Shown here piece after piece: positions 1-7,369 of a DNA stretch of 15,602 nucleotides. The notes beneath the pieces were generated by a model. The model was not told the origin of the DNA. It ran no database searches and saw nothing but the letters and a program-made list of their open reading frames with translations. A program made the translations under genes and the position numbers. The number at the start of each line of letters is the position of its first letter. Within the stretch, counting starts at the first letter, position 1. Origin of the DNA: Victivallis vadensis. Lineage in GTDB: Bacteria; Verrucomicrobiota; Lentisphaeria; Victivallales; GWF2-50-93. Where the stretch lies: the NCBI GenBank assembly GCA_020718525.1, contig DYRX01000060.1:1-15602 (forward strand), written 5' to 3'.

Positions 1-18
1 ATTTAGGAAACAGGACAC

Positions 19-69
19 TAGATAATCTGGGTGTAAGTCTTTCCGCAGACTTCCGATCCAGATTATCTA
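19..69. repeat. Long two-tier inverted repeat (hairpin)
   Basis: A perfect 12-bp inverted repeat, TAGATAATCTGG at 19-30 and CCAGATTATCTA at 58-69, encloses a second perfect 6-bp repeat, AAGTCT at 35-40 and AGACTT at 47-52, with loop TTCCGC. No T-tract follows on either strand, so it does not look like an intrinsic terminator, and it lacks the GTTRRRY core sites of an integron attC site. Function unknown. It is the first of several palindromes upstream of alr. Confidence 0.7.
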
Positions 70-71
70 AT

Positions 72-92
72 GAAAATTGCACCGCAATTTTC
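72..92. repeat. 9-bp perfect hairpin
   Basis: GAAAATTGC at 72-80 and GCAATTTTC at 84-92 form a perfect 9-bp stem with a 3-nt loop, two bases after the preceding hairpin. A weaker stem (GAAGG 94-98 with CCTTC 109-113) follows directly. A T6 run lies at 103-108, but it is about 10 nt past the stem, too far for a typical terminator. Function unknown. Confidence 0.6.
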
Positions 93-201
93 TGAAGGGG
101 AGTTTTTTCCTTCCAGTCAATATTGCGCCTTGATGCAACCGTAGGAATTTATCGCAACACTTACTGGAAAATATGCAATGTCGGATGATCTTATCAGACC
201 T

Positions 202-228
202 TTCCCACAACTTCCATAGTTGTGGGAA
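202..228. repeat. 10-bp perfect hairpin
   Basis: TTCCCACAAC at 202-211 and GTTGTGGGAA at 219-228 form a perfect 10-bp stem with a 7-nt loop. No T-tract follows. With its neighbours it makes this non-coding stretch unusually palindromic. Confidence 0.6.
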
Positions 229-264
229 TATTAGATTTGCTTGTGCGGAAGGACTAGCAAGAAA

Positions 265-285
265 CAATAGCGACTTGTCGCATTG
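265..285. repeat. 9-bp hairpin with one bulge
   Basis: CAAT at 265-268 plus GCGAC at 270-274 pair with GTCGC at 277-281 plus ATTG at 282-285; A269 is bulged. If the two-base loop is too tight, the innermost pair opens. The stretch 1-398 otherwise holds no gene I can support. Beyond the hairpins it contains only the alr promoter at its right end and a further 7-bp inverted repeat (339-345 with 353-359) over the predicted start of transcription. Confidence 0.45.
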
Positions 286-317
286 AATGTTAAATTGCTT
301 TCTATTCTGATCCATCC

Positions 318-346
318 TTGACTACAAAGCTAATTTGTAATATCTT
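318..346 (+). promoter_or_regulatory. Sigma70-like promoter of alr
   Basis: The -35 element TTGACT (318-323) and -10 element TATCTT (341-346) are separated by exactly 17 nt, placing the start of transcription near 353 and leaving a leader of about 45 nt. The 'TTG' at 318, which would otherwise extend the alr reading frame, is part of this -35 hexamer and so is unlikely to be a start codon. Confidence 0.6.
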
Positions 347-398
347 GCCTACAGATATTTGTGTCATAATTAAGATCCGAACTGATTGGGAGATATTA

Positions 399-1628
399 AT
401 GGATTCTGTGCCTAAAACAAAAAAAGGCCGAAGGGATTCCGCGCCCTCTTCTGATGATGCGAGAAACAGTATTCCAAGCAAAAAATCCGGGCAAATTGGC
501 TCGCACGGGAGGGTCTGGCTCGAAATTGATTTGCATACATTGGAGGAGAATTACCGTAAAATTTCCTCGGCAGTGCGTCCCTGCGGAATCGTGGCTGTCC
601 TGAAGGCGAACGCATACGGGCTTGGCGTCAGAAGAATCGCCGAAACTCTTTCCGCCTGCGGAGTGGAAGGCTTTGGCGTAGCCGAACTCAACGAGGCGCT
701 CGCGATCGTCGAATATGGCGTGCCAGTCCAAATTCTGGGAGCCGTCCTGCCCGATGAAATTCCTGACGCTCTGAATGCCGGGGTCATCCTTCCAATCGGA
801 GACCTTCGGACAGCGGAGCTCGTCAGCAGAGAAGCCCGGAGGCAGAAGAAAAAAGCGGAGGCGCAGTTTCTTGTTGACACTGGCATGGGACGCCTCGGAA
901 TTCCTGCCTGCGATGCTGTTCGAACCATAAAGAAATGCTCGTCTCTGCCAGGGATGGACTTCAGCGGAATCTATACGCACTTTCCTGTCGCCTACCAGTC
1001 AGGAAGCGACTACACATTTGCGCAAATCAACAAATTCATGTCAATAGTTGACTCGCTTTCGAAATCTGGAATCAGATTCAGGAAAATCCATTGCGCGAAC
1101 AGCGATGCGATAAACAATTTCCCTTTCACATATAAGCCGCCCTTCACCCATGTCAGGACAGGCATCAACATTCACGGATCCTTCGACAGCGAAGGAAGAC
1201 GCATAATGAATTTGAAATCTGTCATCACGTTGAAGACGAGGCTGAGCGCAGTGCGAATTCTCGATGCCGGGACTAGCATCGGATACGGATGCACCTACAA
1301 ATTGCCCCGGAAAATGAGGGTTGGCACCATTTCTGCCGGCTATGCAGACGGACTTCCGCTCGCCCTTTCAAACAGAGGGTACGTGCTCGTTGCAGGCATC
1401 CCCTGCGAAATCTTGGGACGGGTATCTATGGACTACACGACGATAAGCCTTGAAAATGCGTCAGGCGCAGTCTGCGGAGACGAAGTCGTATGCCTCGGCG
1501 GGGAGGGTCTTCACGCGATAAGCGTTGAGAACTGGGCAAATCTCAAGGGAACCCACCCCTACGAAATAATCTGCTCGTTCGGAAGCAGAGTTAAACGCTG
1601 TTACAGCAAAATCGCAAATCTCAGCTGA
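399..1628 (+). CDS. alr: Alanine racemase (PLP-dependent)
   Basis: Interconverts L- and D-alanine in the cytoplasm, supplying D-alanine for peptidoglycan. The 409-residue product shows the family landmarks: the PLP lysine K69 in AVLKANAYGLG, the substrate-binding and glycine-rich segments (TGMGRLG 161-167), the second catalytic base Tyr296 in IGYGCTYK, GYADG at 314-318, and GRVSMD (340-345). Start ATG 399 has a good Shine-Dalgarno (GGGAG 388-392, spacing 6) and lies downstream of a promoter at 318-346; a longer TTG start at 318 would fall in the -35 box. About 37 N-terminal residues, Lys/Arg/Ser-rich, precede the normal family start (RVWLEIDL). This extension is unusual and probably disordered. 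The gene is monocistronic as far as visible, with a 210-bp gap to the next gene. Broad-specificity amino acid racemase activity cannot be excluded. Confidence 0.95.
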   Translation: MDSVPKTKKGRRDSAPSSDDARNSIPSKKSGQIGSHGRVWLEIDLHTLEENYRKISSAVRPCGIVAVLKANAYGLGVRRIAETLSACGVEGFGVAELNEALAIVEYGVPVQILGAVLPDEIPDALNAGVILPIGDLRTAELVSREARRQKKKAEAQFLVDTGMGRLGIPACDAVRTIKKCSSLPGMDFSGIYTHFPVAYQSGSDYTFAQINKFMSIVDSLSKSGIRFRKIHCANSDAINNFPFTYKPPFTHVRTGINIHGSFDSEGRRIMNLKSVITLKTRLSAVRILDAGTSIGYGCTYKLPRKMRVGTISAGYADGLPLALSNRGYVLVAGIPCEILGRVSMDYTTISLENASGAVCGDEVVCLGGEGLHAISVENWANLKGTHPYEIICSFGSRVKRCYSKIANLS

Positions 1629-1767
1629 AAATTTGGCATTTCCACAATTTGCCTCTTGATATGGAGCGTCGAAGGGTTTACTTTGGATCCGTGTTCTTTT
1701 TGGGGTGTCTTTGAACAGACTCGAAATGCCTGTCTATGGAAGTGAGCGAACTGCAATCTTTACTGCT

Positions 1768-1797
1768 TTGACTTGCTTTCCGGCTCGCGGCTAAAAT
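1768..1797 (+). promoter_or_regulatory. Sigma70-like promoter of the small ORF-mazG operon
   Basis: -35 TTGACT (1768-1773) and -10 TAAAAT (1792-1797) with an 18-nt spacer predict a start near 1804, about 35 nt before the ATG at 1839. It has the same -35 hexamer as the alr promoter. I see no convincing terminator for alr between 1629 and 1767. Confidence 0.55.
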
Positions 1798-1838
1798 TTT
1801 CGAGGATCTTTCATCATACAAGCGGAAAGGCGGTGCAA

Positions 1839-2189
1839 ATGAGATTCTTTAAAAAACTTGCAAGGCTGTTTACGGGGGTGCAGAAGCGCGAGTCGCCGCA
1901 AGTCAGGTTCATTGAAACTGACACTGACGACATCCTGCGCACAATGCCGATTTCGCTGAAGCCGACTCAGCACTACATTGTCAAAAAGGACGGAGAATAC
2001 TGCATTTACGACTCCATCTCCCAGATGGACGAAGAAACGAGGAAGACATTTGAAAACCTTGAAAGCGACGCGCCCTTCACGGTCTACGTTGAAGGCGAAG
2101 GCAGAACCTACAGTTCAATTGATGAAATCCCGGAAAAAATCCGCACAGCCCTCAAAAAGTTCGACAAAGCTTCAAAAGACCGGACTTGA
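1839..2189 (+). CDS. Hypothetical small protein upstream of mazG
   Basis: A 116-residue product I do not recognise. The N-terminus (MRFFKKLARLFTGV) is a basic amphipathic helix, not a signal peptide. The middle and C-terminus contain two similar short modules, YIVKKDGEYCIYDSISQMDE and VYVEGEGRTYSSIDEIPEKI, each a beta-strand pair followed by 'YxSIDEIPxxI'-like text, suggesting a small repeated fold. ATG 1839 is chosen over the upstream in-frame codon at 1773 because it has AAGG (1827-1830) about 8 nt ahead and lies after the promoter at 1768-1797. The TGA stop (2187-2189) is one base before the mazG ATG, so the two are almost certainly co-transcribed and probably translationally coupled. Function unknown. 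Confidence 0.75.
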   Translation: MRFFKKLARLFTGVQKRESPQVRFIETDTDDILRTMPISLKPTQHYIVKKDGEYCIYDSISQMDEETRKTFENLESDAPFTVYVEGEGRTYSSIDEIPEKIRTALKKFDKASKDRT

Positions 2190-2190
2190 A

Positions 2191-3057
2191 ATGCCTGCGG
2201 CGACGCGAAATTCGGCGACAAAGGTCAAAAAAACTTCACTGGACGCGCCAAGAAACGCGAAGCTTGACAAAAAGCTCCGCAAGCTTCTCGGCGTAATGGG
2301 CACCCTCCGATCGGACAAAGGCTGTCCTTGGGATCGGGAACAGACCCACAGTTCGCTCAAGCCCTATCTGATCGAAGAGTGCGCAGAATTCCTTGATGCA
2401 GTTGACGCGAAAGACAGGGACAATATTCTTGAGGAGCTAGGAGACATTCTTCTGCACATCGTATTTCACAGCCAGATTGCAAAGGAAAACGGAACATTCG
2501 AATTTGAAGATGTGGTTGAAGCTGTCACGGACAAGCTGGTCAGAAGGCATCCGCATGTCTTCGCAAACGAGCTGGCAGGCGATTCCGCCGACGTCATAGA
2601 AATCTGGCAGGAAGTCAAGAAGAAAGAGAAGGGGCGCGCCAGGGAGTCCCATCTTGACGGCATTCCGCATCATTTTCCGGCTCTTTTCAGGGCGGAAGAA
2701 GTGCAGAAACGGGCGGCAAAGATCGGATTCGACTGGGACAATTCGCAGGACATCGTCAGCAAGATCGAGGAGGAATTCCAAGAGCTCAAGCATGCGATGA
2801 AGGAGGAGGACAGCGACAGGATCAATGAGGAAATCGGAGACCTCCTTTTTTCAGTCGTCAATCTCGCGCGCTTTCTGAAGGGACCTTCAGCTGAAGAGCT
2901 CCTCGCGAAAACCAACTCCAAATTCAAGTCCCGCTTCATGTACATAGAGAAAAAGCTCAAGGAGAAGGGATCTTCGCCGGACAAATCGAGTCTTGCCGAG
3001 ATGGACAGCCTATGGAAAGAGGCCAAAATCTCGGAATCTATTCGCGAAAAATCTTGA
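2191..3057 (+). CDS. mazG: Nucleoside triphosphate pyrophosphohydrolase MazG
   Basis: Hydrolyses (d)NTPs to the monophosphate plus pyrophosphate; in E. coli the enzyme limits ppGpp and cleans the nucleotide pool. The 288-residue product carries both tandem MazG domains. The first has GCPWDREQTH (44-53), the metal-binding EECAE (62-66) and EELGD (81-85), followed by RRHPHVF (118-124). The second has EEEFQE (193-198) and EEIGD (213-217). The EExxE...EExxD pattern is intact in both. ATG 2191 starts one base after the upstream stop; its Shine-Dalgarno is weak, consistent with coupling. The reading frame stays open upstream to 1978 but there overlaps the unknown protein in another frame and resembles no family. 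The first 25 residues are basic and non-conserved, so a slightly later start is possible. Confidence 0.93.
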   Translation: MPAATRNSATKVKKTSLDAPRNAKLDKKLRKLLGVMGTLRSDKGCPWDREQTHSSLKPYLIEECAEFLDAVDAKDRDNILEELGDILLHIVFHSQIAKENGTFEFEDVVEAVTDKLVRRHPHVFANELAGDSADVIEIWQEVKKKEKGRARESHLDGIPHHFPALFRAEEVQKRAAKIGFDWDNSQDIVSKIEEEFQELKHAMKEEDSDRINEEIGDLLFSVVNLARFLKGPSAEELLAKTNSKFKSRFMYIEKKLKEKGSSPDKSSLAEMDSLWKEAKISESIREKS

Positions 3058-3082
3058 CATCAGGCTTCCGTCGGGCTAGATT
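3054..3082 (+). promoter_or_regulatory. Promoter of the alsD operon, overlapping the mazG stop
   Basis: A perfect -35 TTGACA (3054-3059), which includes the mazG TGA stop, is followed after 17 nt by -10 TAGATT (3077-3082). Transcription would start near 3089, so the message begins with a U-rich stretch (3092-3104) and has a leader of about 95 nt before ATG 3184. Confidence 0.6.
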
Positions 3083-3104
3083 ATGCCTCGGTTTTTGTTT
3101 TTTT
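3068..3104 (+). terminator. Intrinsic terminator of mazG, nested with a promoter
   Basis: CCG (3068-3070) and GGGC (3073-3076) pair with GCCT (3085-3088) and CGG (3089-3091), leaving TC bulged and an 8-nt loop TAGATTAT. A T5-G-T7 run (3092-3104) follows directly. The hairpin begins 11 nt past the mazG stop. The loop contains the -10 element of the next operon. The stem has a bulge and a G-U pair, so its strength is uncertain. Confidence 0.5.
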
Positions 3105-3183
3105 GAGTTTTTCTCCTAGTCTGCCGGCGTTTCTATACCCCAGCAGGCTTAAACAAACAACATAATTGTCGGAGACTCAGCTT

Positions 3184-4005
3184 ATGAAAAGATTTGTCGC
3201 CTCGTTGCTCGTATTGCTCCTCTCAATTGCCGCCCTTTCCTCGCAGGAACAGAAAAGACTGGCGGTGCAGTATTCCACTTTCGATGCACTCTCGGCAGGG
3301 CTCTATGACACGAATTTTGAGATCGGACAACTGCGCCAATATGGTGACAGCGGACTTGGGACATTTGAAAATCTCGACGGAGAAATGATCCTTCTGGATG
3401 GCAGTTTCTTCCAAATCAAGGCCGACGGAAACGCCTTTGCAGTGAGCGATTCGGTGAAGACTCCTTTCGCAAATGTGTGCATCTTCAAGCAGGACATCGA
3501 AATTCCTATCAAGAAGGATATGACATTTACCGAGATCAAAAATGAAATTATGAACAGCCTCCCCTCGAAAAATGCAATATATGCAATAAGGATAGAGGGC
3601 AGATTCAAAACCATGACGACGAGAAGCGTGCCTGCCCAGGAAACTCCGTTTCTGCCTCTTGCAGATGTTCTGAAGCAGCAGCAGAAAATAAGAAAAGTCC
3701 TGAGGATGCGCGGGGACATCGTGGGCTTCTACTTCCCCCCGATGATGAAAGGGATCTGCATCGAAAATATACACATGCATTTCATCGCGGCCGACAAGAA
3801 AAGCGGCGGACATGTCCTGGATTTCGTGATAGAAGTCGGAAATATAAGGATAGGAGAGATGAAGGAATTTCTCCTCCTTATGCCTCAGACGGAAACCTTC
3901 AGAAAGCTCGACTTCAAAGCCGCATCGAAAGCCGGCGAGAGCGCAATGAAGTCCGAAGCAGATACAAAGCTTCCAAAAGCGGATGAGAAAAAAGCGGTAA
4001 AATGA
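3184..4005 (+). CDS. alsD: Exported alpha-acetolactate decarboxylase
   Basis: Converts 2-acetolactate to acetoin and CO2. The 273-residue product has the full family signature: GTFENLDGEM (59-68), TRSVP with Arg147, the zinc-site pair IHMHF with H197 and H199, and SGGHVLDF with H210. Glu67 and Glu237 fit the two conserved glutamates. Residues 1-20 (MKRFVASLLVLLLSIAALSS) are a Sec signal peptide without a lipobox cysteine, so the enzyme should act in the periplasm or outside. Most family members are cytoplasmic, though the Brevibacillus enzyme is exported. A Lys/Ala/Glu-rich tail of about 28 residues follows the domain. ATG 3184 has GGAG (3171-3174) 9 nt ahead; the in-frame codon at 3166 would spoil the signal peptide. 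First gene of a four-gene operon; no acetolactate synthase is in view. Confidence 0.9.
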   Translation: MKRFVASLLVLLLSIAALSSQEQKRLAVQYSTFDALSAGLYDTNFEIGQLRQYGDSGLGTFENLDGEMILLDGSFFQIKADGNAFAVSDSVKTPFANVCIFKQDIEIPIKKDMTFTEIKNEIMNSLPSKNAIYAIRIEGRFKTMTTRSVPAQETPFLPLADVLKQQQKIRKVLRMRGDIVGFYFPPMMKGICIENIHMHFIAADKKSGGHVLDFVIEVGNIRIGEMKEFLLLMPQTETFRKLDFKAASKAGESAMKSEADTKLPKADEKKAVK

Positions 4006-4886
4006 TTGACGGAGGAACAAGGCGGGCAAGATTTGCCGGCTCCTTCTACGAGTCCGATCCGCAGGCTCTCAGGAACAATATTCGTGCATTGATGTCCGGC
4101 TCGAAACGCTCTGGAGGCAAATTTGTTCAGGCAATGATTGTGCCGCATGCCGGATATATGTATTCCGGCAGAATAGCCGCCCGCACTTTCGCCCGCGCTT
4201 CTGACACGGCATATTCGCGCATCCTCCTCATTGCCCCATCGCACAGATCCGCCTTCAGCGGCCTAGCTTATTCCACCTTCGAAGAATACGAAACCCCCAT
4301 AGGCTCTCTCAAAGTTGACAAGGATGCGCTTTCAGAACTTGTCTCTTCTGGAAATCCATGGATTTCAAAGCTGAATCTCGCGCACAAGGAGGAGCATTCC
4401 CTCGAAGTAGAACTGCCTTTTCTGATACAGCTTTTTCCAAACTCCAAGCTCCTCCCATTTGTCTGCGGAAGGCTGGATGAATCAATATGCAAGACAATCT
4501 CGCAGAGCCTTTCGCAATATCTCGCGCAGGACACGCTCTGGGTTCTAAGCTCTGATTTCACCCACTACGGAGCTTCTTTCGGATACGTTCCGTTCACAAG
4601 CAATTTGCCGGAGCGCATCAAGGATCTCGACATGGGCGCGGTCGGCAGAATACTCCAGCTCGACTATGAAGGATTTTCCGACTACATCGAGAAAACCGGA
4701 GCAACCATCTGCGGAGTGAACCCGATCAAACTGCTATTGATGTCAATGCGCCTCGCAGGCACTCCGCATCGCCAGATTGCACCAGAACTTGTCGAATACA
4801 GCAATTCCGGAGAAATGACCGGAGACTTCCATCATTGCGTCGGCTACGCCGGAATAGTTTTCAATCTGATCAAGATGCAATCCTGA
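4002..4886 (+). CDS. MEMO-family protein (AmmeMemoRadiSam system protein B type)
   Basis: A 294-residue member of the MEMO family, structurally related to class III non-haem iron extradiol dioxygenases (LigB-like). Its bacterial role is unsettled; it is often found with an AMMECR1-domain protein and a radical SAM enzyme, neither of which is in this window. The putative metal and active-site residues are retained: H49 in MIVPHAGYMYSG, H81 in LIAPSHR, D185 and H188 in SSDFTHYG, C237 in TICGVNP, plus the EEHSLEVELP block (131-140). There is no signal peptide, so it is cytoplasmic, unlike its neighbours. Its ATG overlaps the alsD stop by four bases (ATGA), indicating translational coupling, and its own stop overlaps the next start. 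Confidence 0.9.
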   Translation: MIDGGTRRARFAGSFYESDPQALRNNIRALMSGSKRSGGKFVQAMIVPHAGYMYSGRIAARTFARASDTAYSRILLIAPSHRSAFSGLAYSTFEEYETPIGSLKVDKDALSELVSSGNPWISKLNLAHKEEHSLEVELPFLIQLFPNSKLLPFVCGRLDESICKTISQSLSQYLAQDTLWVLSSDFTHYGASFGYVPFTSNLPERIKDLDMGAVGRILQLDYEGFSDYIEKTGATICGVNPIKLLLMSMRLAGTPHRQIAPELVEYSNSGEMTGDFHHCVGYAGIVFNLIKMQS

Positions 4887-6085
4887 TGACCCTCAAATCA
4901 AGACGCATCCCAGTCCTCATCGCACTCGCTGGCCTTGCCGCCACAGCCGTTGTTTTTCTTATTAAAGAGAAAGCAGGAGAAGGCGGAGAAAAGCAAATTG
5001 AAAGCCCCTCAAAAAAATCGCTTTCCAATCCGATTGACTTGGACTGGCCAAATTTCAGAGGGAATTCCAGACTGGACGGATATTTCTCATCGAACTTTGC
5101 GCCTCCATTCAAAATCGTCTGGCGCTGGGATTCAAAACTGAAAAAAACTTCGTCCCCTGTCATCAGCAAAAATTTAATCTACCTGCTCGGCGAGTCGGGC
5201 ACACTCATCGCATTCGATTTCAAAAAGGGAAAGCAGGCCTGGAAGTTCAATACATCTTCACGATGCGAATCCGCACCCCTCCTAAATGATGGACTGATCA
5301 TGTTCGGAGACGATTCCGGATTCTTTCATATCCTCGACTCAAACGATGGAAGCGAAAAAGCGAAATGCGGTCCTTTCGGACAAATCAAGGCCTCTGCAAA
5401 TTTCGCAAAAATTTCAGACGGCGAAAGTCTCGCAATCTTCGGAACCTACGATTCGACCCTGATCGCCATTGACTGCCTAAGCTGGCGCACAAAATGGAGG
5501 TACAAATGCGAAAACTATGTCAATGGCACCCCTGCCCTCTATGAAAAGATCGTAGCATTCGGATCCTGCGACTCCAAATTGCGCCTGCTTTCTCTGGACG
5601 ACGGGAAGGAAATTTTGAGCATGGACACCGGATCATATATTCCAGCGTCGCCATCTATCTCAAGCAAAGGAATCCTCTACTGTGCCAATTACTCCGGTAA
5701 AATAATAGCCTACGATCTGCCTAAATCCAAACTGATTTGGGAGTTTTCCAGCGAGGATGCCCAATTCGCATCTTGCCCCGCTGTCAGTGCGGATCATTTG
5801 ATCGCCGCATCCAAGGATGGGAGTGTCTATTGCTTTGACGCAAATGGCGGAAAGCTACTCTGGCAATTCAAAGCGAAGGGCAGTATGGAGTCGTCTCCAA
5901 TTGTCTCCGGCTCATATGTGGTCGCTCCCTCGGAGGACGGGCGGATCTACGTCATTTCGCTCGCCGATGGACGCCTCGCATGGGAATTCGATTCCGGAGC
6001 CCCCTTCACCGCATCCCCCGCCTCTGCCGATGGACTCATAATCGCTTGCAACGACGACGGAATTGTTTTCGCGTTTGGAAATTGA
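4886..6085 (+). CDS. Membrane-anchored PQQ-like beta-propeller protein
   Basis: A 399-residue protein with an N-terminal membrane anchor (about residues 8-26, RRIPVLIALAGLAATAVVFL region), a short linker and a beta-propeller. The propeller opens with DWPNFRGNSRLDG and runs through about eight repeats of the pattern 'SPxxxxxLIxxxxxDGxLxAxDxxxGKxxWxF', the last one partial, which fits an eight-bladed PQQ/BamB-type fold closed by the N-terminal strand. Such proteins may act in outer-membrane assembly, as scaffolds, or as quinoprotein-like enzymes; I see no catalytic signature for a PQQ dehydrogenase. ATG 4886 shares its first base with the last base of the upstream TGA (TGATG), so translation is coupled. 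An earlier in-frame start at 4835 would lie within the MEMO gene and weaken the anchor. Confidence 0.88.
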   Translation: MTLKSRRIPVLIALAGLAATAVVFLIKEKAGEGGEKQIESPSKKSLSNPIDLDWPNFRGNSRLDGYFSSNFAPPFKIVWRWDSKLKKTSSPVISKNLIYLLGESGTLIAFDFKKGKQAWKFNTSSRCESAPLLNDGLIMFGDDSGFFHILDSNDGSEKAKCGPFGQIKASANFAKISDGESLAIFGTYDSTLIAIDCLSWRTKWRYKCENYVNGTPALYEKIVAFGSCDSKLRLLSLDDGKEILSMDTGSYIPASPSISSKGILYCANYSGKIIAYDLPKSKLIWEFSSEDAQFASCPAVSADHLIAASKDGSVYCFDANGGKLLWQFKAKGSMESSPIVSGSYVVAPSEDGRIYVISLADGRLAWEFDSGAPFTASPASADGLIIACNDDGIVFAFGN

Positions 6086-6108
6086 ATCCTAACATCTGAA
6101 GGAAAAGC

Positions 6109-7266
6109 ATGAAAAAGTTTTTTTGCCTCATTGCCGCGTCAATCCTCCCGATTCTAGTGTCTTCACAGCTTTTGGCGCTGGAGCCCGGAGACATCGCCCC
6201 TGAAATTCAAGTTGAAAAATGGATGCACGGATCGCCGCTCAGCATAAGGGACGGAAAGGACAAAAATTTCTTTGTCGTTGAATTCTGGGCGACCTGGTGC
6301 CCTACCTGCAAAGTATCCATGCCATATCTTGCGAATCTGCAGAAAAGATTTCAAGGCTCTGGACTGCTTGTGGCTGGAATTAGCTGTGAAAAGGAAAAGA
6401 ACATCTCGGATTTTCTCACTCAGATGCCAGAACTGGACTACAGCATCGGCATGGACATGAAGGAGAAAACCTATTCTTCCTACATGCAGAACGAGAGCGG
6501 AATCCCGATGGCTTTTCTCATTGGAAAAGACGGAAAACTGCTTTGGAAGGGAAACCCGGTCTATCTATCGCGGATCATCGAAAAGCTTTTGGCCGGAAAA
6601 CTAGATGTTTCCACTGAAAAAAAACTCTCCGGACTGCACAAGAAACTCCAGAACGACATGCAAACGCAGAACCAGGAGGAAATCAGACGCACTGTGAATG
6701 AAATCCTCGGAATTGATCCTTCAGACGAGCTTGCTATCCGCACTATGCTCTTCCATTTCGAATCACTGGGACAGAACTCCGAAGCCCTCAAATTCATATC
6801 CGAAATCGAAGGAAAAAACCAGGACAGCGTGCAGGTATTCCTGATGAAGCTGGATGTCCTGATGCAGAATTCACCGTCTACTTCCAGGCTCAACGAAGAA
6901 ATTCGCCTGGCATTCAAAAAGTTCGAAAAGGATACTTCTGCCGTCTCGGTGCTATGCGACTTCATATCAAACGAACTGCCTTTTGGCACTGTTCCCCCAA
7001 GCCTCTTGCTTCCAGTGACAAAGCAGAATCTCGAGAAACTCCCCCAGGATGCCCCACCTGAACTCAAGTCGCTTTCTCATGCGAATTTCGCAAAGGCGCT
7101 TTTTCTATCCGGCAAGCCGGACCTTGCCGTAGCCGAACAGGAAAAGGCGATCGCCGCCTATACCGACAGCAAACGCATAGGAGAAATTAAAAATATGCTC
7201 GAATACTACAAGGACGCCGTCAAGAGCGGAATTGAGCTCGCCTCGCCCTCCGCCAGCAAAGACTGA
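6109..7266 (+). CDS. Exported TlpA-like thioredoxin with helical C-terminal domain
   Basis: A 385-residue protein with a Sec signal peptide (about 1-24, ending near LLA-LEPG), then a TlpA/AhpC-type thioredoxin fold to about residue 155. The redox motif is WCPTC (C64, C67) in EFWATWCPTCK, and the cis-proline is P133 in SGIPMAFLI, so it should be active in periplasmic thiol chemistry. Residues about 160-385 are charged and helical with TPR-like spacing (for example the AEQEKAIAAY segment), probably a protein-interaction module. Shine-Dalgarno AAGGA at 6099-6103, spacing 5. Last gene of the operon, 23 nt after the propeller gene. It could keep exported partners reduced, but the partner is not evident. 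Confidence 0.88.
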   Translation: MKKFFCLIAASILPILVSSQLLALEPGDIAPEIQVEKWMHGSPLSIRDGKDKNFFVVEFWATWCPTCKVSMPYLANLQKRFQGSGLLVAGISCEKEKNISDFLTQMPELDYSIGMDMKEKTYSSYMQNESGIPMAFLIGKDGKLLWKGNPVYLSRIIEKLLAGKLDVSTEKKLSGLHKKLQNDMQTQNQEEIRRTVNEILGIDPSDELAIRTMLFHFESLGQNSEALKFISEIEGKNQDSVQVFLMKLDVLMQNSPSTSRLNEEIRLAFKKFEKDTSAVSVLCDFISNELPFGTVPPSLLLPVTKQNLEKLPQDAPPELKSLSHANFAKALFLSGKPDLAVAEQEKAIAAYTDSKRIGEIKNMLEYYKDAVKSGIELASPSASKD

Positions 7267-7369
7267 GAGATTCCAGAGAATTCCGAATTTGCGCTAAAAA
7301 CTCGAATGGCTCGTGGAAAATTTAAATTCCCGTGCAATCTTAAATGGCACCCACGTATTAGAATGAAAT

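Noticed and set aside
19..69. Integron attC site or insertion-sequence end
   Set aside because: The palindrome lacks attC core sites, and no integrase, transposase or target duplication is visible.
67..315. Minus-strand ORF of 82 codons over the hairpin cluster
   Set aside because: Its composition is not protein-like, it runs straight through several perfect palindromes, and no recognisable domain or clear Shine-Dalgarno is present.
3223..4029. Minus-strand ORF of 268 codons opposite alsD
   Set aside because: It is antisense to a gene with intact catalytic residues and has no recognisable motifs, so it is a shadow of codon bias.
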